Assembly (NCBI GenBank): GCA_014529385.2
Contig: CM043961.1
Span: forward strand, 15,395,978 to 15,459,977
DNA: 64,000 nucleotides
Direction of reading: 5' to 3'
Origin: Adiantum capillus-veneris
Taxonomy: Eukaryota; Streptophyta; Polypodiopsida; Polypodiales; Pteridaceae
Made by a program: the position numbers and the translations under genes. The notes under the pieces are model-generated. The model made no database searches. It had not been told where the DNA came from and saw only the letters and a list, made by a program, of their open reading frames with translations. Each line of letters begins with the position of its first letter. The stretch's first letter is position 1. Positions 47,383 to 59,200 of the stretch are shown here, piece by piece.

Positions 47383-47469
47383 TACATCACTTCTCTACAT
47401 CTCTTGTATATTAGCTTGTATAGTAGCTTCTCTCACTCTTAAAGTACCACATTGGACTAAGTGGGAGGT

Positions 47470-47661
47470 TGTTGGGGTATAAAGCCCAATGTGGTCGCCC
47501 AAGTAAGTGGGCGGGCCGCCAGGTATGTACACATATTCTTTTGTAAAAACCTAATAAGAACTCACTATGCTCTACACATTACAGTAGAGCGAGTTCACCA
47601 TATCGTCGTGCTCTTCTTCTCGCACTCTCTCTCGTGTCGCACTTCCGCTCGTACTCCTTCA
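47470..47661 (+). repeat. 3' LTR of the young Copia
   Basis: 192 bp, followed by the ACACC target duplication. It lies about 555 bp upstream of the receptor-kinase start. Confidence 0.97.
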
Positions 47662-47666
47662 ACACC

Positions 47667-48215
47667 ATCTAAAAGCGTTTGTAGACAGCCCTCAAAAACG
47701 AAAATGTATGCCCCATAGCTTTCCGTAGTTTTATGGCACCCTCTTCCACAAATTTTGGGGGTAACCTGCAGTGACTGCTACAATTTAGATAGGGGGTGTC
47801 TCAACCACCCCCTACATCCAAAGAAATACCATTTGGATAGGCTATAAGAGGTAAAAGGAGTAGGGATGCTAGAAATAGAATAAAAGCAAAGGGCTATAGC
47901 AAGTCACGTTTGGGGATATGGGGGGTATGGGAAGCTGGATGTCATTTTTTAGGGCTCTCCAAAAAATAATGGGTCCATGCTCCTTAAATGGCCTATGGGG
48001 GAGCCTCTAAGCAGCCAAGAATAGCAGAGGAGAAAATTGTCAAAAAAATGAGGCCTGCTCTCTGCAACTGCAGAAAACAGCACATCGCATGCGAGGGTGA
48101 AGGCGTGCGCTGGAGAGAGAGAGAGAGAGAGAGACCTCCTGGTCCTGTATTTCGTAGGGACATTATGTTCTGTTGCTATAAAAGGGGGAAGGGAAAGGGT
48201 GAAAGTGTTAGAAAA
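47667..48215 (+). promoter_or_regulatory. Promoter and 5' leader region of the receptor kinase
   Basis: Between the Copia target duplication and ATG 48216. A TATA box TATAAAAG is at 48177-48184, so transcription would start near 48205 and the leader would be very short. A short (GA)n tract lies at 48113-48134. The Copia insertion separates this 550 bp from the earlier upstream DNA. Confidence 0.5.
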
Positions 48216-51200
48216 ATGAGCCGTGAGCTAGTGGTGGTTATAGTGGGGTTTTGGGTGGCGCGGCTGGTGGCGGCAGGAGTTGACCATAGCGGGGCAGAGC
48301 TCTCCCTGGCAGCGCTACTGGACTTCAAAAACGGGCTGGCAGACGCTGCGGCCCTTGCAAGCTGGCGTACAAATGCATCCTACTGCACTTGGGCAGGCGT
48401 GACCTGCGATCACAGCGGTCACCACCGAGTACTGGGCTTGAGCCTCTCTCGATTGCTCTTGCAAGGCTCCATCTCCCCTGCTCTCTCCAACCTCACCTTC
48501 CTTCGTTATCTCGACCTCTCCCACAATCTACTGACCGGGGAAATTCCGATTCATCTTCCTCCTCGCCTGCGAGTCCTCATCCTCACCCAGAACCACCTCC
48601 ACGGCCCCCTGCCCACCTCTCTCGCCTCCCTCCCTATCCTCGAGGAGCTCACCCTTGACCAAAATTGGCTCCATGGGTCTCTCCCTCCTCAGCTCTCGAA
48701 CTGCTCACAGCTCCAAGAGCTCAATGTTGCCCAGAACAACCTCACCGGCACCATCCCGCCTACCCTCGGTGACCTTCCCAAGCTGGGGAACATCTTGCTC
48801 TGGTTCAACAGCTTTACTGGCACTCTGCCTCCATCTCTTGCGAATTGTTCCCTGCTCTCTCAAATGGAGATCGCCATCATCCCCACTCTGGGCGGCCCCA
48901 TCCCGCCAGAATACGGTCAATTACAACAGCTTCTTATACTCCACCTCTACTCCAATAACCTCTCTGGCATACTACCTCCAGCACTCAGCAATTGCACCCA
49001 ATTGAGAGACCTCTCTCTCTTCTCCAATCGCCTCTCAGGGGACCTGCCAGGCTCTTTTGGCAAACTGAAAGTGCTGCAAGTCCTCAACCTGCACAACAAC
49101 AGCTTATCCGCCCCAATTCCCTCCAGGCTAAGCAACTGCACACACATGGTTTTCATGGACCTATCATTCAATTCCTTCAGTGGTCAGATTCCTCAGGAAA
49201 TAGGCACCATCTCCTTCACAGCGGCGGACATTGATGGAATTCCATATGCAAATTTCATCCAGTCTGGGAGCCCCACCGGTGGACACCTCAATTTGCGCAA
49301 CAACACTTTCAGTGGGGAAATACCCAAAACTCTTGGCAACTGCTCCAACCTTAGCTACCTGTATTTGCACTTCAACAATCTGCAAGGTTCAATCCCCCAA
49401 GAGATTGGCGAGTTAAACAAGCTACTGGAGCTATACATGACAGCAAACCAACTGACAGGTTCACTACCCTCCTCTCTCGGCAAACTACCTCAACTACAGA
49501 GATTTCTGGCAAACGCAAATCACCTACACGGATCCATCCCCGAAAGTTATGCTAATCTCACAAAACTGTCCGAACTTGACCTTGGTGGCAACCAGCTGGA
49601 GGGAGCCATTCCAAACAACATAGGATTGTTGGCTGCCATGAGGCATCTTGTGCTCATACATAACAACCTCTCCGGTACACTACCCCCATCCTTGAGCAAC
49701 TGCACTCAGATTCAGAAGCTTCACCTCAACTACAATGCATTCTTTGGCCTATTGCCGCCCTTCATAGCTAACTTTCCCCATCTCAACGACTTGAATTTAT
49801 CTGCAAACCAATTCAGCGGCCATTTGCCTATATCATTCATGAATGCCACGGCATTGGTCAGTATTTCCATTGCTCAAAATCATCTACAAGGACCCATACC
49901 AAGTATCTTTGGATTGCTATCTAGCCTCCAATTGTTGGACCTTCATGAAAACCGACTCCAGGGGAGTATCCCAAGTGAACTAAGCAGATGTACAGCCCTC
50001 TTTGAGCTGGATCTCCATAGCAACTACTTCCAGGGACCCCTTCCAAAAGACTTAGGGCATCTCTCTTCCATGAGACGTTTGAAATTGCGACAAAATGTTC
50101 TACAAGGCAACATCCCTGACAGTCTTGGAAATTGCCACAAGTTGGAAGATGTCGATTTGTCGCATAATAATTTTACAGGGTCCATACCGGTAAGCCTGGT
50201 TACCCTCCCGTCCCTCGCTTTGAGCCTCCAAATGTCTCACAACTTCCTTACTGGAGCAATACCGAATGAGATTCGGAATTTGCAGCTCATTCAGAGCATT
50301 GATTTGTCTTTCAACAGGCTGTCGGGCGCTATCCCTTCTAGCATTTCTGAGTGCACCTCTCTCCAGGCCTTGAGTCTTTCACACAACAGTTTAAATGGGA
50401 GCATTCCTGGAACGCTAGGGAAGCTTCAAAATCTGGTCTCCCTCGACATCTCTGCCAACAACTTAGCAGGGCAAATACCTGATCAACTTAGTGCCATACC
50501 AAAACTGCACTATTTCAATGTCTCTCATAATCACCTGACAGGTCCCATTCCCACAATGCCATCTTTACAAAACTTAACAGCTGCATCATTTGCAGACAAT
50601 GCAGGGCTTTGTGGCCCTCCCCTTGCATTGCCATGCCTGAGGGCCAGTGATTTTCAATCCAAATTCAGAAGAGCAGCTCTTATCATTGGTACAGTTGGGC
50701 CTGTACTTATCATTGTGTGCTTGTTGTTATGGTTCAACCATAAATGGCAGCGAGGAAAGGCTGAAAGATGCCTGCTCTTGCAAGGTAACCTTGCATGCTT
50801 GCCTTTACCTTGAATATTACTTGCAGTCCATCTTCAAACAGTTAATTGATAACAACTTTGTGCCCTGCTTTTGTTTTAGATCCCTTAGAACATGTATTAT
50901 TGCACGTAACAGCTGAGGAGCTTGAGGTGGCCACAAGTGGGTTCAATGAGGAAAGCCTTCTGGGAAGCGGTGCTACCAGCAAGGTCTACAAAGCTGTATT
51001 GAAAACTGGACGGGAGGTGGCTGTGAAGAAGTTCAACCAGGATGTTGGCGGTGGCGACGCAGAGGGCTTCTTTCGGAAGGAATGCGAAATCCTAAGCAAA
51101 ATAAGACACAGGAATCTTGTAGCTGTTTTGAGCACCTGCTGCAATCTTGAGATGAAAACGTTGGTGTTGGAATACATGCCAAATGGGAGCCTCGAAAAGC

Positions 51201-52137
51201 TTTTATTCGAAGGCAATAGCTTCGAGTTGGAATGGAACAAGATCCTCAACATAGCACTGGATATTGGGAAGGCATTACTGTACTTGCATCATGAGTGCCC
51301 TGAGCCTGTTATACATTGCGACTTGAAACCAAGCAATGTCCTGCTTGATAAGGCTTACACAGCACATGTTTCGGATTTCGGTTTGGCGAAAATTCTCAGC
51401 CCCAACGCCAGTTCTTACACAGCATCCATTTTCAGGGGTTCTATTGGGTACATTGCACCAGGTAGGCCTTATCACTTCATACATATGAGCACACAGACAC
51501 ACATGTGTTCAATGAAGTGTTTTTGTTTACAAGACATCTTGCAAAAGCCTACATGCGCACAACAATGCACACTGTTATGTTTGAACGGGGGCAATTCATA
51601 TGAGCATGTTCAGAAAACAGAGGTGCTGTGAGAGTGTGCATGTGTGGGTGTGTGTGCAAGCCATATGCATATCGTTGTAGGTGTATGTAGTGGTTGCATG
51701 TATGTCTAATCATGATTGTCCATGTTGTATGTGTACACATGTCCATGTAGCCATGCCTGGTGTTTTGATGGTAAAGTGCTTCCATGGTGGGTAATGCTAC
51801 TACAGAGTGTGCTGAGCGTTGCGTCTATTCAAAGAAGGGAGACATGTACAGCTATGGAGTGGTAGTGCTGTGTTTGATAACTCAGAAGCAGCCAACAAAT
51901 GAGCTCTTTAGTGAGATGGGCGTTGATATGCCAACCTGGGTGAGGGGGTTCTTCCCAGAGAGATTTCTCTACGCGGTAAGTCCTGCATTGCGCAGCCAAG
52001 TGGAGGGCGCAGAAAACAATGAAAAGCAGATGCTTCAGATGATGAAGATGGCCCTCTTGTGCACATCCAAAACTCCATCACAGCGCCCAACAGCAAGGAA
52101 CGTGGTGCAAGGCCTGACACAGATCATGAGGCACTGA
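48216..52137 (+). CDS. LRR receptor-like kinase, non-RD type (FLS2/Xa21-like, LRR subfamily XII)
   Basis: Plasma-membrane receptor kinase with three exons: 48216-50784, 50880-51461 and 51806-52137 (GT-AG introns, both phase 1), giving 1160 aa. Order: hydrophobic signal peptide (residues 1 to about 22), LRR N-terminal cap ending CTWAGVTCD, roughly 28 to 30 LRRs of about 24 residues (LxxLxLxxNxLxGxIP) to about 790, and one membrane span near 818-842. The kinase domain, about 875-1155, has a glycine loop GSGATSKVY, lysine in VAVKK (about 905), catalytic loop HCDLKPSN (about 1004), SDFGLAK (about 1022) and an APEC motif formed across intron 2. HCD instead of HRD marks a non-RD kinase, a class rich in immune receptors. 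An upstream in-frame ATG at 47988 is unlikely because it would bury the signal peptide. The ligand is unknown. Confidence 0.93.
50785..50879 (+). other. Intron 1 of the receptor kinase
   Basis: Donor CAAG|GTAACC, acceptor TTGTTTTAG|ATCCC; 95 bp, placed just after the membrane span, before the kinase domain. Confidence 0.9.
51462..51805 (+). other. Intron 2 of the receptor kinase
   Basis: Donor CACCAG|GTAGGC, acceptor CTACTACAG|AGTGT; 344 bp, splits the codon for Glu of the APE motif. This is the conserved intron position of LRR-XII kinases such as FLS2, as far as I recall. Confidence 0.9.
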
Positions 52138-52289
52138 AGGGAAATCTCTTGAAACGCAGAAACGGCAGCAGAGACTAGCTTTCTCGTTGTTGTCTTTTAT
52201 TTTTATCTTGATTTTCAAAGAAGGTTTTAGAGGCATTCACAAGGGATGGGAGACAAATTTGAAATAAGCAATACAGTTCAAATATGCCA

Positions 52290-52570
52290 GCATTATGAAG
52301 AGCAACGCTTGGGAGCGAGTGGATCAACCAGCAAAGAAGAAGGTCATGGGTACAAAGTGGATTGGGAAATCCAAAAACAAGGCTGATTGCTCACTAGAAA
52401 AGCACAAAGCTGCCACCAAATGGATGTAAAATCAGATTTTCTAGATGGTCATTTCAAAGAGAACTTAGAGGAGGTATATGTAGCCCACCCACTACCCATT
52501 CAAAATATAAGTTGTGCAAATTGAAAAAGGCTTTGTATGGCTTAAAGCTAGCATCAAGAGCACTAGCTTG
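52290..52570 (+). pseudogene. Copia RT scrap
   Basis: Fragments GTKWIGKSKNKAD, MDVKSDFLDGHFKENLEEV and KLKKALYGLK in shifting frames match the N-terminal part of Copia RT. The piece between the first and second is deleted. No LTR is nearby. Confidence 0.8.
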
Positions 52571-53049
52571 TGCGATCTGTCTATCGGCGGGTCTCGCTCG
52601 CTCTTACTATGACACAAATTATTAAATTAATTAATGATATTTGTTTATATGCTATCGATCCCGGTTACTCCATGTTGGGTGTGTGTGTGTGTGTGCGTGA
52701 GAGAGAGAGAAGGGGGGGAGAGAGAGGGGGAGGGAGAATATTATCGTGCATTTGTGTCGTGTTTTGACTTATGCTTGCAAACATTTCATACAGATTGTCT
52801 TTTCTCCCTCTACATCATTACCAAAAAGACTGTGCTATTTCAACAAAATCAAGATATTGAGCTGGAGCTTGACATACTTCTCTTAAATCTTTTTTTTAAA
52901 CACTATCACCAATAACTTACGAATACTTATTTACCCATTGTTCAAATGCGAGTTTTTGTCTCACGTTGTCTTTGGCCCCTTTAGACTACTCCTGTTACAT
53001 TTAACCTTTTCGCATCTTTCTCTTCTTCTTCTCCCTTTCGCGCACACTC
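52571..53049. other. Non-coding with a small (TG)n(AG)n tract
   Basis: The tract is at 52680-52735. Open frames here are carried by the repeat. Confidence 0.5.
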
Positions 53050-53064
53050 ACACACACACACACA

Positions 53065-53106
<42 letters not shown>
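53050..53106. repeat. Compound microsatellite (CA)n(GA)n
   Basis: About 9 CA then about 20 GA units. Confidence 0.95.
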
Positions 53107-53109
<3 letters not shown>

Positions 53110-53170
53110 CATATTAGCACATCACTAAAGAGACATTTCAAACCAAACAAAATCAGTTTTTACATTATTG

Positions 53171-53551
53171 TCAGAAAGGCTCGGGAATATATCTACATAA
53201 CACTCTTAGTCGTGCTATTTCAACAGGATCAAGATATTGAGTTGGAGCTCTACAAACTTCTCTTAAATCTATTTTTTGAACCCAGCTCAAGTAAATCTTG
53301 TAACGATGAATCAACCCAAGCTCTTGCTTTAAGAGCATGAGTCTAAGATTGGGAAAGAAATAGGGATCAAGCAACCTGATGTAAATCGTGTCCAACTCTT
53401 CATCTATATATGACCCCCAAATAGTGTAGTTTTTCTCGATCACTTCCCATGCCCATTGCCATCCCCATTCAGCAGGTAACAAACTTTCTTCAAGGGCATC
53501 AATAATAAGATTTTTTACACTTGGAAAAATATTCACAATTTCATGGGCCAT
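53171..53551 (-). CDS. Unrecognised 126-aa frame, possible exon
   Basis: A clean minus-strand frame encoding MAHEIVNIFPSVKNLIIDAL, WGWQWAWEVIEKNYTIWG, then LLDPYFFPNLRLMLLKQELG and a C-terminus ending RYIPEPF. It is rich in Trp, Leu and Tyr with no signal peptide or repeat and no stop for 126 codons. I do not recognise a family. Together with frames at 53882-54103 and 54397-54603 on the same strand, it may be part of one decayed gene located downstream of the Helitron helicase. Confidence 0.35.
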   Translation of the reverse strand: MAHEIVNIFPSVKNLIIDALEESLLPAEWGWQWAWEVIEKNYTIWGSYIDEELDTIYIRLLDPYFFPNLRLMLLKQELGLIHRYKIYLSWVQKIDLREVCRAPTQYLDPVEIARLRVLCRYIPEPF

Positions 53552-53601
53552 TTAATTGGCTGCAAGAAAAGAGGGCAACATTAGTACTGAAAGCTTAAAA
53601 T

Positions 53602-53603
<2 letters not shown>

Positions 53604-53634
<31 letters not shown>
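53604..53634. repeat. (AG)n microsatellite
   Basis: About 15 AG units. Confidence 0.95.
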
Positions 53635-53639
<5 letters not shown>

Positions 53640-53881
53640 CAACATGGCCACTTGTTGAAAGTGCACTTAAACACTTAAAAAAAGTATAAGCGCAACACGA
53701 AAATATAACAGCCATGCCAAAATAAAGCTGCATTGCCAAAAAGTGTCAAGAGATCCACAAGGTCAAAGTCTTTACAACAACCTCAATGTTTTTGTTTACA
53801 ACAACGACACATATTCTACTCTATAATTGGACGGTTGAGGATCACTCCAATATATCCCATTGATAAACTTCACAATTAATT

Positions 53882-54246
53882 TCAAAACTTGAAACTCTTC
53901 ATGTGAATATAAGATTTATGATTGTGATATATCTTTCGCAACTGAATATCACAACCACAAACATTGACATAATAAATATCAATCATATGTAGTTCTTGTA
54001 GGACTCTCATCAATTTTATTTCGCTCAATATTTGTGACACTTTGCATAGTGAAATGCTTAAGCGTCCACAATTCACATACCACCCATCTGCATATGAATA
54101 CACCCAATGATGCCACTAACACCATGTACCATTTCCTTGACAAATGTACTCTTCCTTAACTTTCAAATAGATCATCATCTTTATATGTATTGGGAGAATA
54201 GCCAATACATCATGACCCATGTTGACCTACATTAGCAATTAGCAAA

Positions 54247-54299
<53 letters not shown>

Positions 54300-54640
54300 T
54301 TAACCTATGTAGTAGATAAAAACCCACTTCAATAAGCCAACAATAAGTAAAAAATATGGTTCTTAGAATTCTTAGACAATGGATCAAAGTGTTCGATCAG
54401 CTAAAGAAGTTGACTCTACGACACACTCTACTTGGAACTCTCAAGATCCAAGGTCCAATACGTCGAACACTGCGACCGAGGCATCGAGGTGAGTCACCCA
54501 AAGAATAGATTCTAAACATCCATTCATTCACTCCATAGGGACCGTATGAAAAGTTGCAATTGAGAGGCCGTTGCATACCTAACTCTCGTACAATGATTCG
54601 CATATCATTTATATCAAACTCTATATGATAATAACCTACA
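53882..54640 (-). pseudogene. Two unrecognised exon-like frames
   Basis: Frame 53882-54103 (minus) encodes GWYVNCGRLSISLCKVSQIL and LMRVLQELHMIDIYYVNVCG; frame 54397-54603 encodes RELGMQRPLNCNFSYGPYG. They share strand and codon style with 53171-53551. A (CT)n tract at 54250-54296 lies between them. No domain is recognised. Confidence 0.3.
54250..54296. repeat. (CT)n microsatellite
   Basis: About 23 CT units, reads GA on the minus strand. Confidence 0.95.
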
Positions 54641-54891
54641 ACACTTCTAAAATATCGTGCTTCATATAATGCAAGACAGAATGTCTACAATAATATTGAA
54701 CCCTGCAATTAAGATAACAACCAACCATTCAAGCATAAAAAGTAACAACACATTTAGTGTCACATGGATTCAAGTTCAAGCTATACGCACCGAAGGATCT
54801 CAAAATCTTCGATAATACGAACAATATCCTCAGCATGTGCAGGACCCCTCCACAATGGAGGATCTAGAAAAAAACGTCGCACGTGTAAATA

Positions 54892-54996
54892 TACAAAATA
54901 AAGACCACAAAGTTCTCATTCATGGTAAAAGTAAGTATCAATATACAAAATAAAGACCACAAAGTTCTCATTCATGGTAGAAGTAATTATCAAAGA
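54892..54996. repeat. Tandem duplication, ~57-bp period
   Basis: ATATACAAAATAAAGACCAC with AAAGTTCTCATTCATGGTA occurs twice in a row. Confidence 0.9.
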
Positions 54997-55185
54997 TAAG
55001 ATTTTACATACCTCTAATATAAGAAGGTACATCATTCAGGGTGTACGAAACCATGATGTATCGTGCCATTCTTTATCTACTCTAACTGCAGAGACTTAGA
55101 AGTTTAAGAGCAAGAGAGATGAAATAGAATAAAGAAAACTTTAATGATCATACTGTAGAGATGTAAAATTTAAGTGAAGGATTTA

Positions 55186-55199
55186 AGAGAGAGAGAGAG

Positions 55200-55254
<55 letters not shown>

Positions 55255-55357
55255 TGAAAGCAATTCAAAAAACTTTGAAATTTCATAACTTCACAAAGAT
55301 GCTTTGAATATTTTGAATATAGTAGAGCTAATACAAAAGAGTTATTCAAAGTGTATC

Positions 55358-55404
<47 letters not shown>

Positions 55405-55505
55405 GAAAGCAATTCAAAAGACTTTGAAATTTCACAACTTCACAAAGATGCTTTGAATATTTTGAACGTAGCAGAGCTAATACAAAATAGTTATTCAAAG
55501 TGTAG
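55186..55505. repeat. Tandem duplication including (GA)n, ~160-bp period
   Basis: A (GA)n tract followed by AATGAAAGCAATTCAAAA and GAGTTATTCAAAGTGTA appears twice (55186-55350 and about 55357-55505) with few changes. The GA tract is therefore part of the duplicated unit. Confidence 0.9.
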
Positions 55506-56217
55506 CCTTCGAGAGACCACATTAGGGATTCTATAAGTCCAAGGATCTATATTGTATACATTTTGCAAGATACGGGGGGGTGTTTCAACTTGAGTAAATA
55601 TCCTCATTTGATATAGTGTAGTGCGGTCTCCAGCAACCCCCACCTGTTGTGCATTGAGACTGGCCTCTCGTCACTCACAAACCAAATATTAACTTGGATC
55701 TGACGATGCTCATGCTCCAAAGAAAAGGCTACATGGTAGTATCCAAGAACTTCAATAGCCATATCTCTATGTAAGTATAGCATTTCATAAACACCTACAG
55801 TGATAAATCCTCAATGGCAGTGATCTCTGCAATGGCATCCATGAATTATGTAGAGCATTAAAAGCTTAAAACTACCAATATACCATATAAAACTCTTACA
55901 ATATAATATGAGTTGTATCAAATAAGATCACCAAAAACATAGTAGGAACTCTTCCCCTCCATTGCGGTGGATCTTCAACAAAGTAAGTCAATGTATAAGC
56001 CAATCTTTTCAAGAAAATAATAGGTCCAGTTAATACACTAAATTAAAAAAGAAGATAAATACCTCGAATGAATTCAGTGATATGACCCACTACATAGGAT
56101 GCACTGCGTCGAGGATCCATTTGTGGCCAATTCTTTGATCTAAGAGATATCAATAAAATTTAACATCAATTGTGTCGGACATTAACTGAGACCCACAATG
56201 TCAATTTGAACTTATTG
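55506..56217. other. Region between duplications and helicase, nothing supported
   Basis: It should contain the 3' end of the Helitron (minus direction), which would be a short hairpin followed by CTRR-T. I could not place such an end with confidence. Confidence 0.4.
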
Positions 56218-59200
56218 TTATGAGTTCGCTAGTTGCAATACTTCCTTGAATACAATGTTTGGAGTGTAGTAACACTCCGCTAATTGAGTGTTTTCAATAT
56301 TGACAACAATCCTCATGTCAGCTGCACTTCGCACACGTGACATTGCAACATACAATTTTCCATGAGATAAGATCGATGATGCAAGATATAGTCCGAGAAT
56401 TCCCAGTGTTTGCCCTTGTGCTTTGTTGATAGTCATCCCAAAAGCAAGCCTAGAAACTGACGACGCTTCATTTGAAATGGAAGCCCCTGATGGTTTCCAA
56501 TAATAAAGTCAATCCTTGGAAATAAAAACTCTCTCTCCAATATTCGATCCTGTAACTATCTCTTTCTCAATTACCTTATGATGAAATTGCTTGCATATCA
56601 ATCTGGTTCCGTTACACAAACCACGTCTTGGATCCAAATTTCACAGCAACATGACAAGAGCATTCTCTTTCAAGACTAAGGCATGATGTGGAAAACCACC
56701 ACCAAGAGTAAGGCTATTCAGATATTTAATTGTTTACAAACGTGTGTTTTCCTCTGACATACAAATTGAATCTGCACTAAGATACTCTTTGCAAACTCCA
56801 TGCATTCTTTGCAATGCATAATCATTGATTAAATCCACCTCTTTATTCCGCGGTGCAAGTATTACTCGATCTCTGAAAAAACTTGCATGATCTTGCACAT
56901 GACACAAATCTTCATATATAAAACCTAGAAGATCCACCAAACTATTTCCTGGAAGCATCATGTGTGAAGGTATTTTGACTCTATCTAAGTCTCCTCGATC
57001 AACCATATCCCCATTGCCAATATCAAGCACCCAGCGCGAAAAACTTTGTTGAAGAGCATTTTGACCACATTCAAGTATGCGCATATTTTTGGTAAGCCTC
57101 AATATCTTCGTACATTTCCATATGTGAGAATGACAAAATGAAGCATTTACCATGTCTGCACGACTACCTTTTGGTACAACAGGTAGTATTTGTCGAAAAT
57201 CGCCTCCAAGCAAAACAACTTTTCCACCAAACAAAGTATTTCGCTGCATAATATCTCTTATAGTTCTGTCCACTGCTTCAAATGCATAGCGATGTGTCAT
57301 GGGATCTTCATCCCATATAAGCAAAGCTGCATTCCTTAGAAGTTCTGCAAGTTGACTATTTACCTTTATATTGCAAGTTGCTTCAGAGTGAAGATCCAAA
57401 GGTATCTTAAACCTAGAATGAGTAGTTCTTCCATTACTCAAAAGCAAAGCTGCAATACCTGAAGATGCACATGCAAGAGCAGTTCTACAACTTCCTCGCA
57501 ATCGTGAAAGAAGTGCATTGTATAGGTAAGTTTTTCCTGAGCCACCAGGACCATCTAAGAAAAATACCTTCCCTGAACGTTTGTCAACATCTTGCAGCAC
57601 TTGGTGGTAGGCATCTCGCTGATCCTCATTTAAGGAAGTCTCCATACGATCTGCTATATTACGTTGCTCATCAACATGAAACATCGTCCCTTCAGCCATT
57701 GCACCGATTTCACTTAAGGATGCCATTGTTGAGTCTATTGCAGGAAACATATAATCGCAAAGCCTCTTCCTATGTTGTTGCAAAAAGCACTCTATATGAA
57801 GCAAAGCTTGATTTTTTGCCACATCAAACGGTACACTTGCATCTGAAATATGCATCCTTGGGGCATAAAATTAGTCCTCACATAATTCGGTACAAAATGT
57901 GTCCCAAAGAGCAGCCAGATCTAGTGGCTCACAAAACACTAATATGATTGCAAAGAGTTGTCTCAATTGCATTCCATTTTGAAAAAAAGATACCTCTTGG
58001 AGGCAAAGTGACCATTCTTCATCGTCTTGCAATAATCCTCTAGCTATACATGCCTCCTTATATGTATCAAAAATGCGACCATCATAATCCGCAAGTCTTC
58101 AAAAGATTTACATCCTTTGCAAATATTGAGTAGTGAGTAGCATTCGTAGGTAATAAACCTCACCAGCAGTTGGGACAATATTATACATTCTTCCATGCGA
58201 AATACCATGTTGTCTTGAAGACCATGCCTTTTGACTTTTATTCCATACCCAACCACTTGGAAAGTCATTATATGTGAGGCTATTTGCTTCTGGATAGTTT
58301 TGATTTGCAACAAACCATTTTGTCAAGGTAGTTTTTTTATTTTGCTCGTTATCCATTAAATCTGATACATCATCACCATCTTGAAATGTAACCATATTCT
58401 GCAATGGAAGGTGTACTTGCAATCGTTGAATAGATGGTTTTTCATTATGCATGTAAAAGCCAAATATTCTCCACATAGCCTCGGATGCAGAAACATAACG
58501 TTCATTGAGATAACTCTTGATCTCATCAATAGGCCTTTCAAAATCTTGAAGAAAAACAGTGGCTCTGTCATGTCCCTTGTAGACATACTTATAAAGATAT
58601 TTAACGGCAGTGACAGTTGAGCAGATCTCGACATTAATATGGGCTTTGTATCTTAGTGATAAGAGAGGGATATAAGGAACAACCCAACAATGATCTAAAT
58701 TGTAATTTTTTAGAGGGAACAAACCTTCCATCATCTCGTCTCATATACACAGGATATCCACTTTCATTTACAGACGTAGACGCAGAGAATGTTAGTGGAA
58801 ACCACATCGAATAATTCTGGAAACACATTATTATCAGGGAGCTCTGCACAAACCAACTTGTCATAGTGGAATATATCTATGGGCTTATATTCGGATGCAA
58901 GTATCCACAATATATGAGCATGAGGAAGACCTCGTTTTTGAAACTCTATCACTGAAACATGTCCAATCACCTCACTAAATACGGCTTGCTTGATAAGTAA
59001 ATGCATCAAATCTTGGAACTTTTGATAAAACACACGTGCAGTCACATCAGGACAATCAACAGCACTTTGTCCGGGTAGTAAGGCATTATCTATTTCCTTC
59101 CATCGTGGATTACATGTGAATGTGATGAAGAGATCGGGTTTACCCCTACTACGAACATTTTCCATTGCATCTTGGAATAGTTGGCACATATATCTTGGAC

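Larger units (their letters stand above)
42709..47666 (+). mobile_element. Young full-length Copia retrotransposon with 5-bp target duplication
   Basis: LTRs of 192 bp at 42714-42905 and 47470-47661 read identical by eye, start TGTTGGGGTATAAAGCCC and end CTCCTTCA. The flanks are the direct repeat ACACC (42709-42713 and 47662-47666). The Met-type primer site TGGTATCACAGC is at 42908, and the polypurine tract AAGTGGGAGGT lies just before the 3' LTR. All Copia domains are present in order: gag, protease, integrase, RT, RNase H. Identical LTRs imply very recent insertion. The coding part has one stop and one frameshift. Confidence 0.97.

Noticed and set aside
47988-48215. Upstream in-frame ATG of the receptor kinase
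   Set aside because: It would add 76 residues, including a GA-repeat-encoded stretch, before a good signal peptide, and lies upstream of the TATA box.
48315-49416. Frames of 60 to 116 codons overlapping the LRR region
   Set aside because: Shadows of the real LRR frame, which has clear LRR periodicity.
57465-57947. 160-codon + strand frame across the helicase
   Set aside because: Antisense shadow of the Helitron helicase, which has all the expected motifs.
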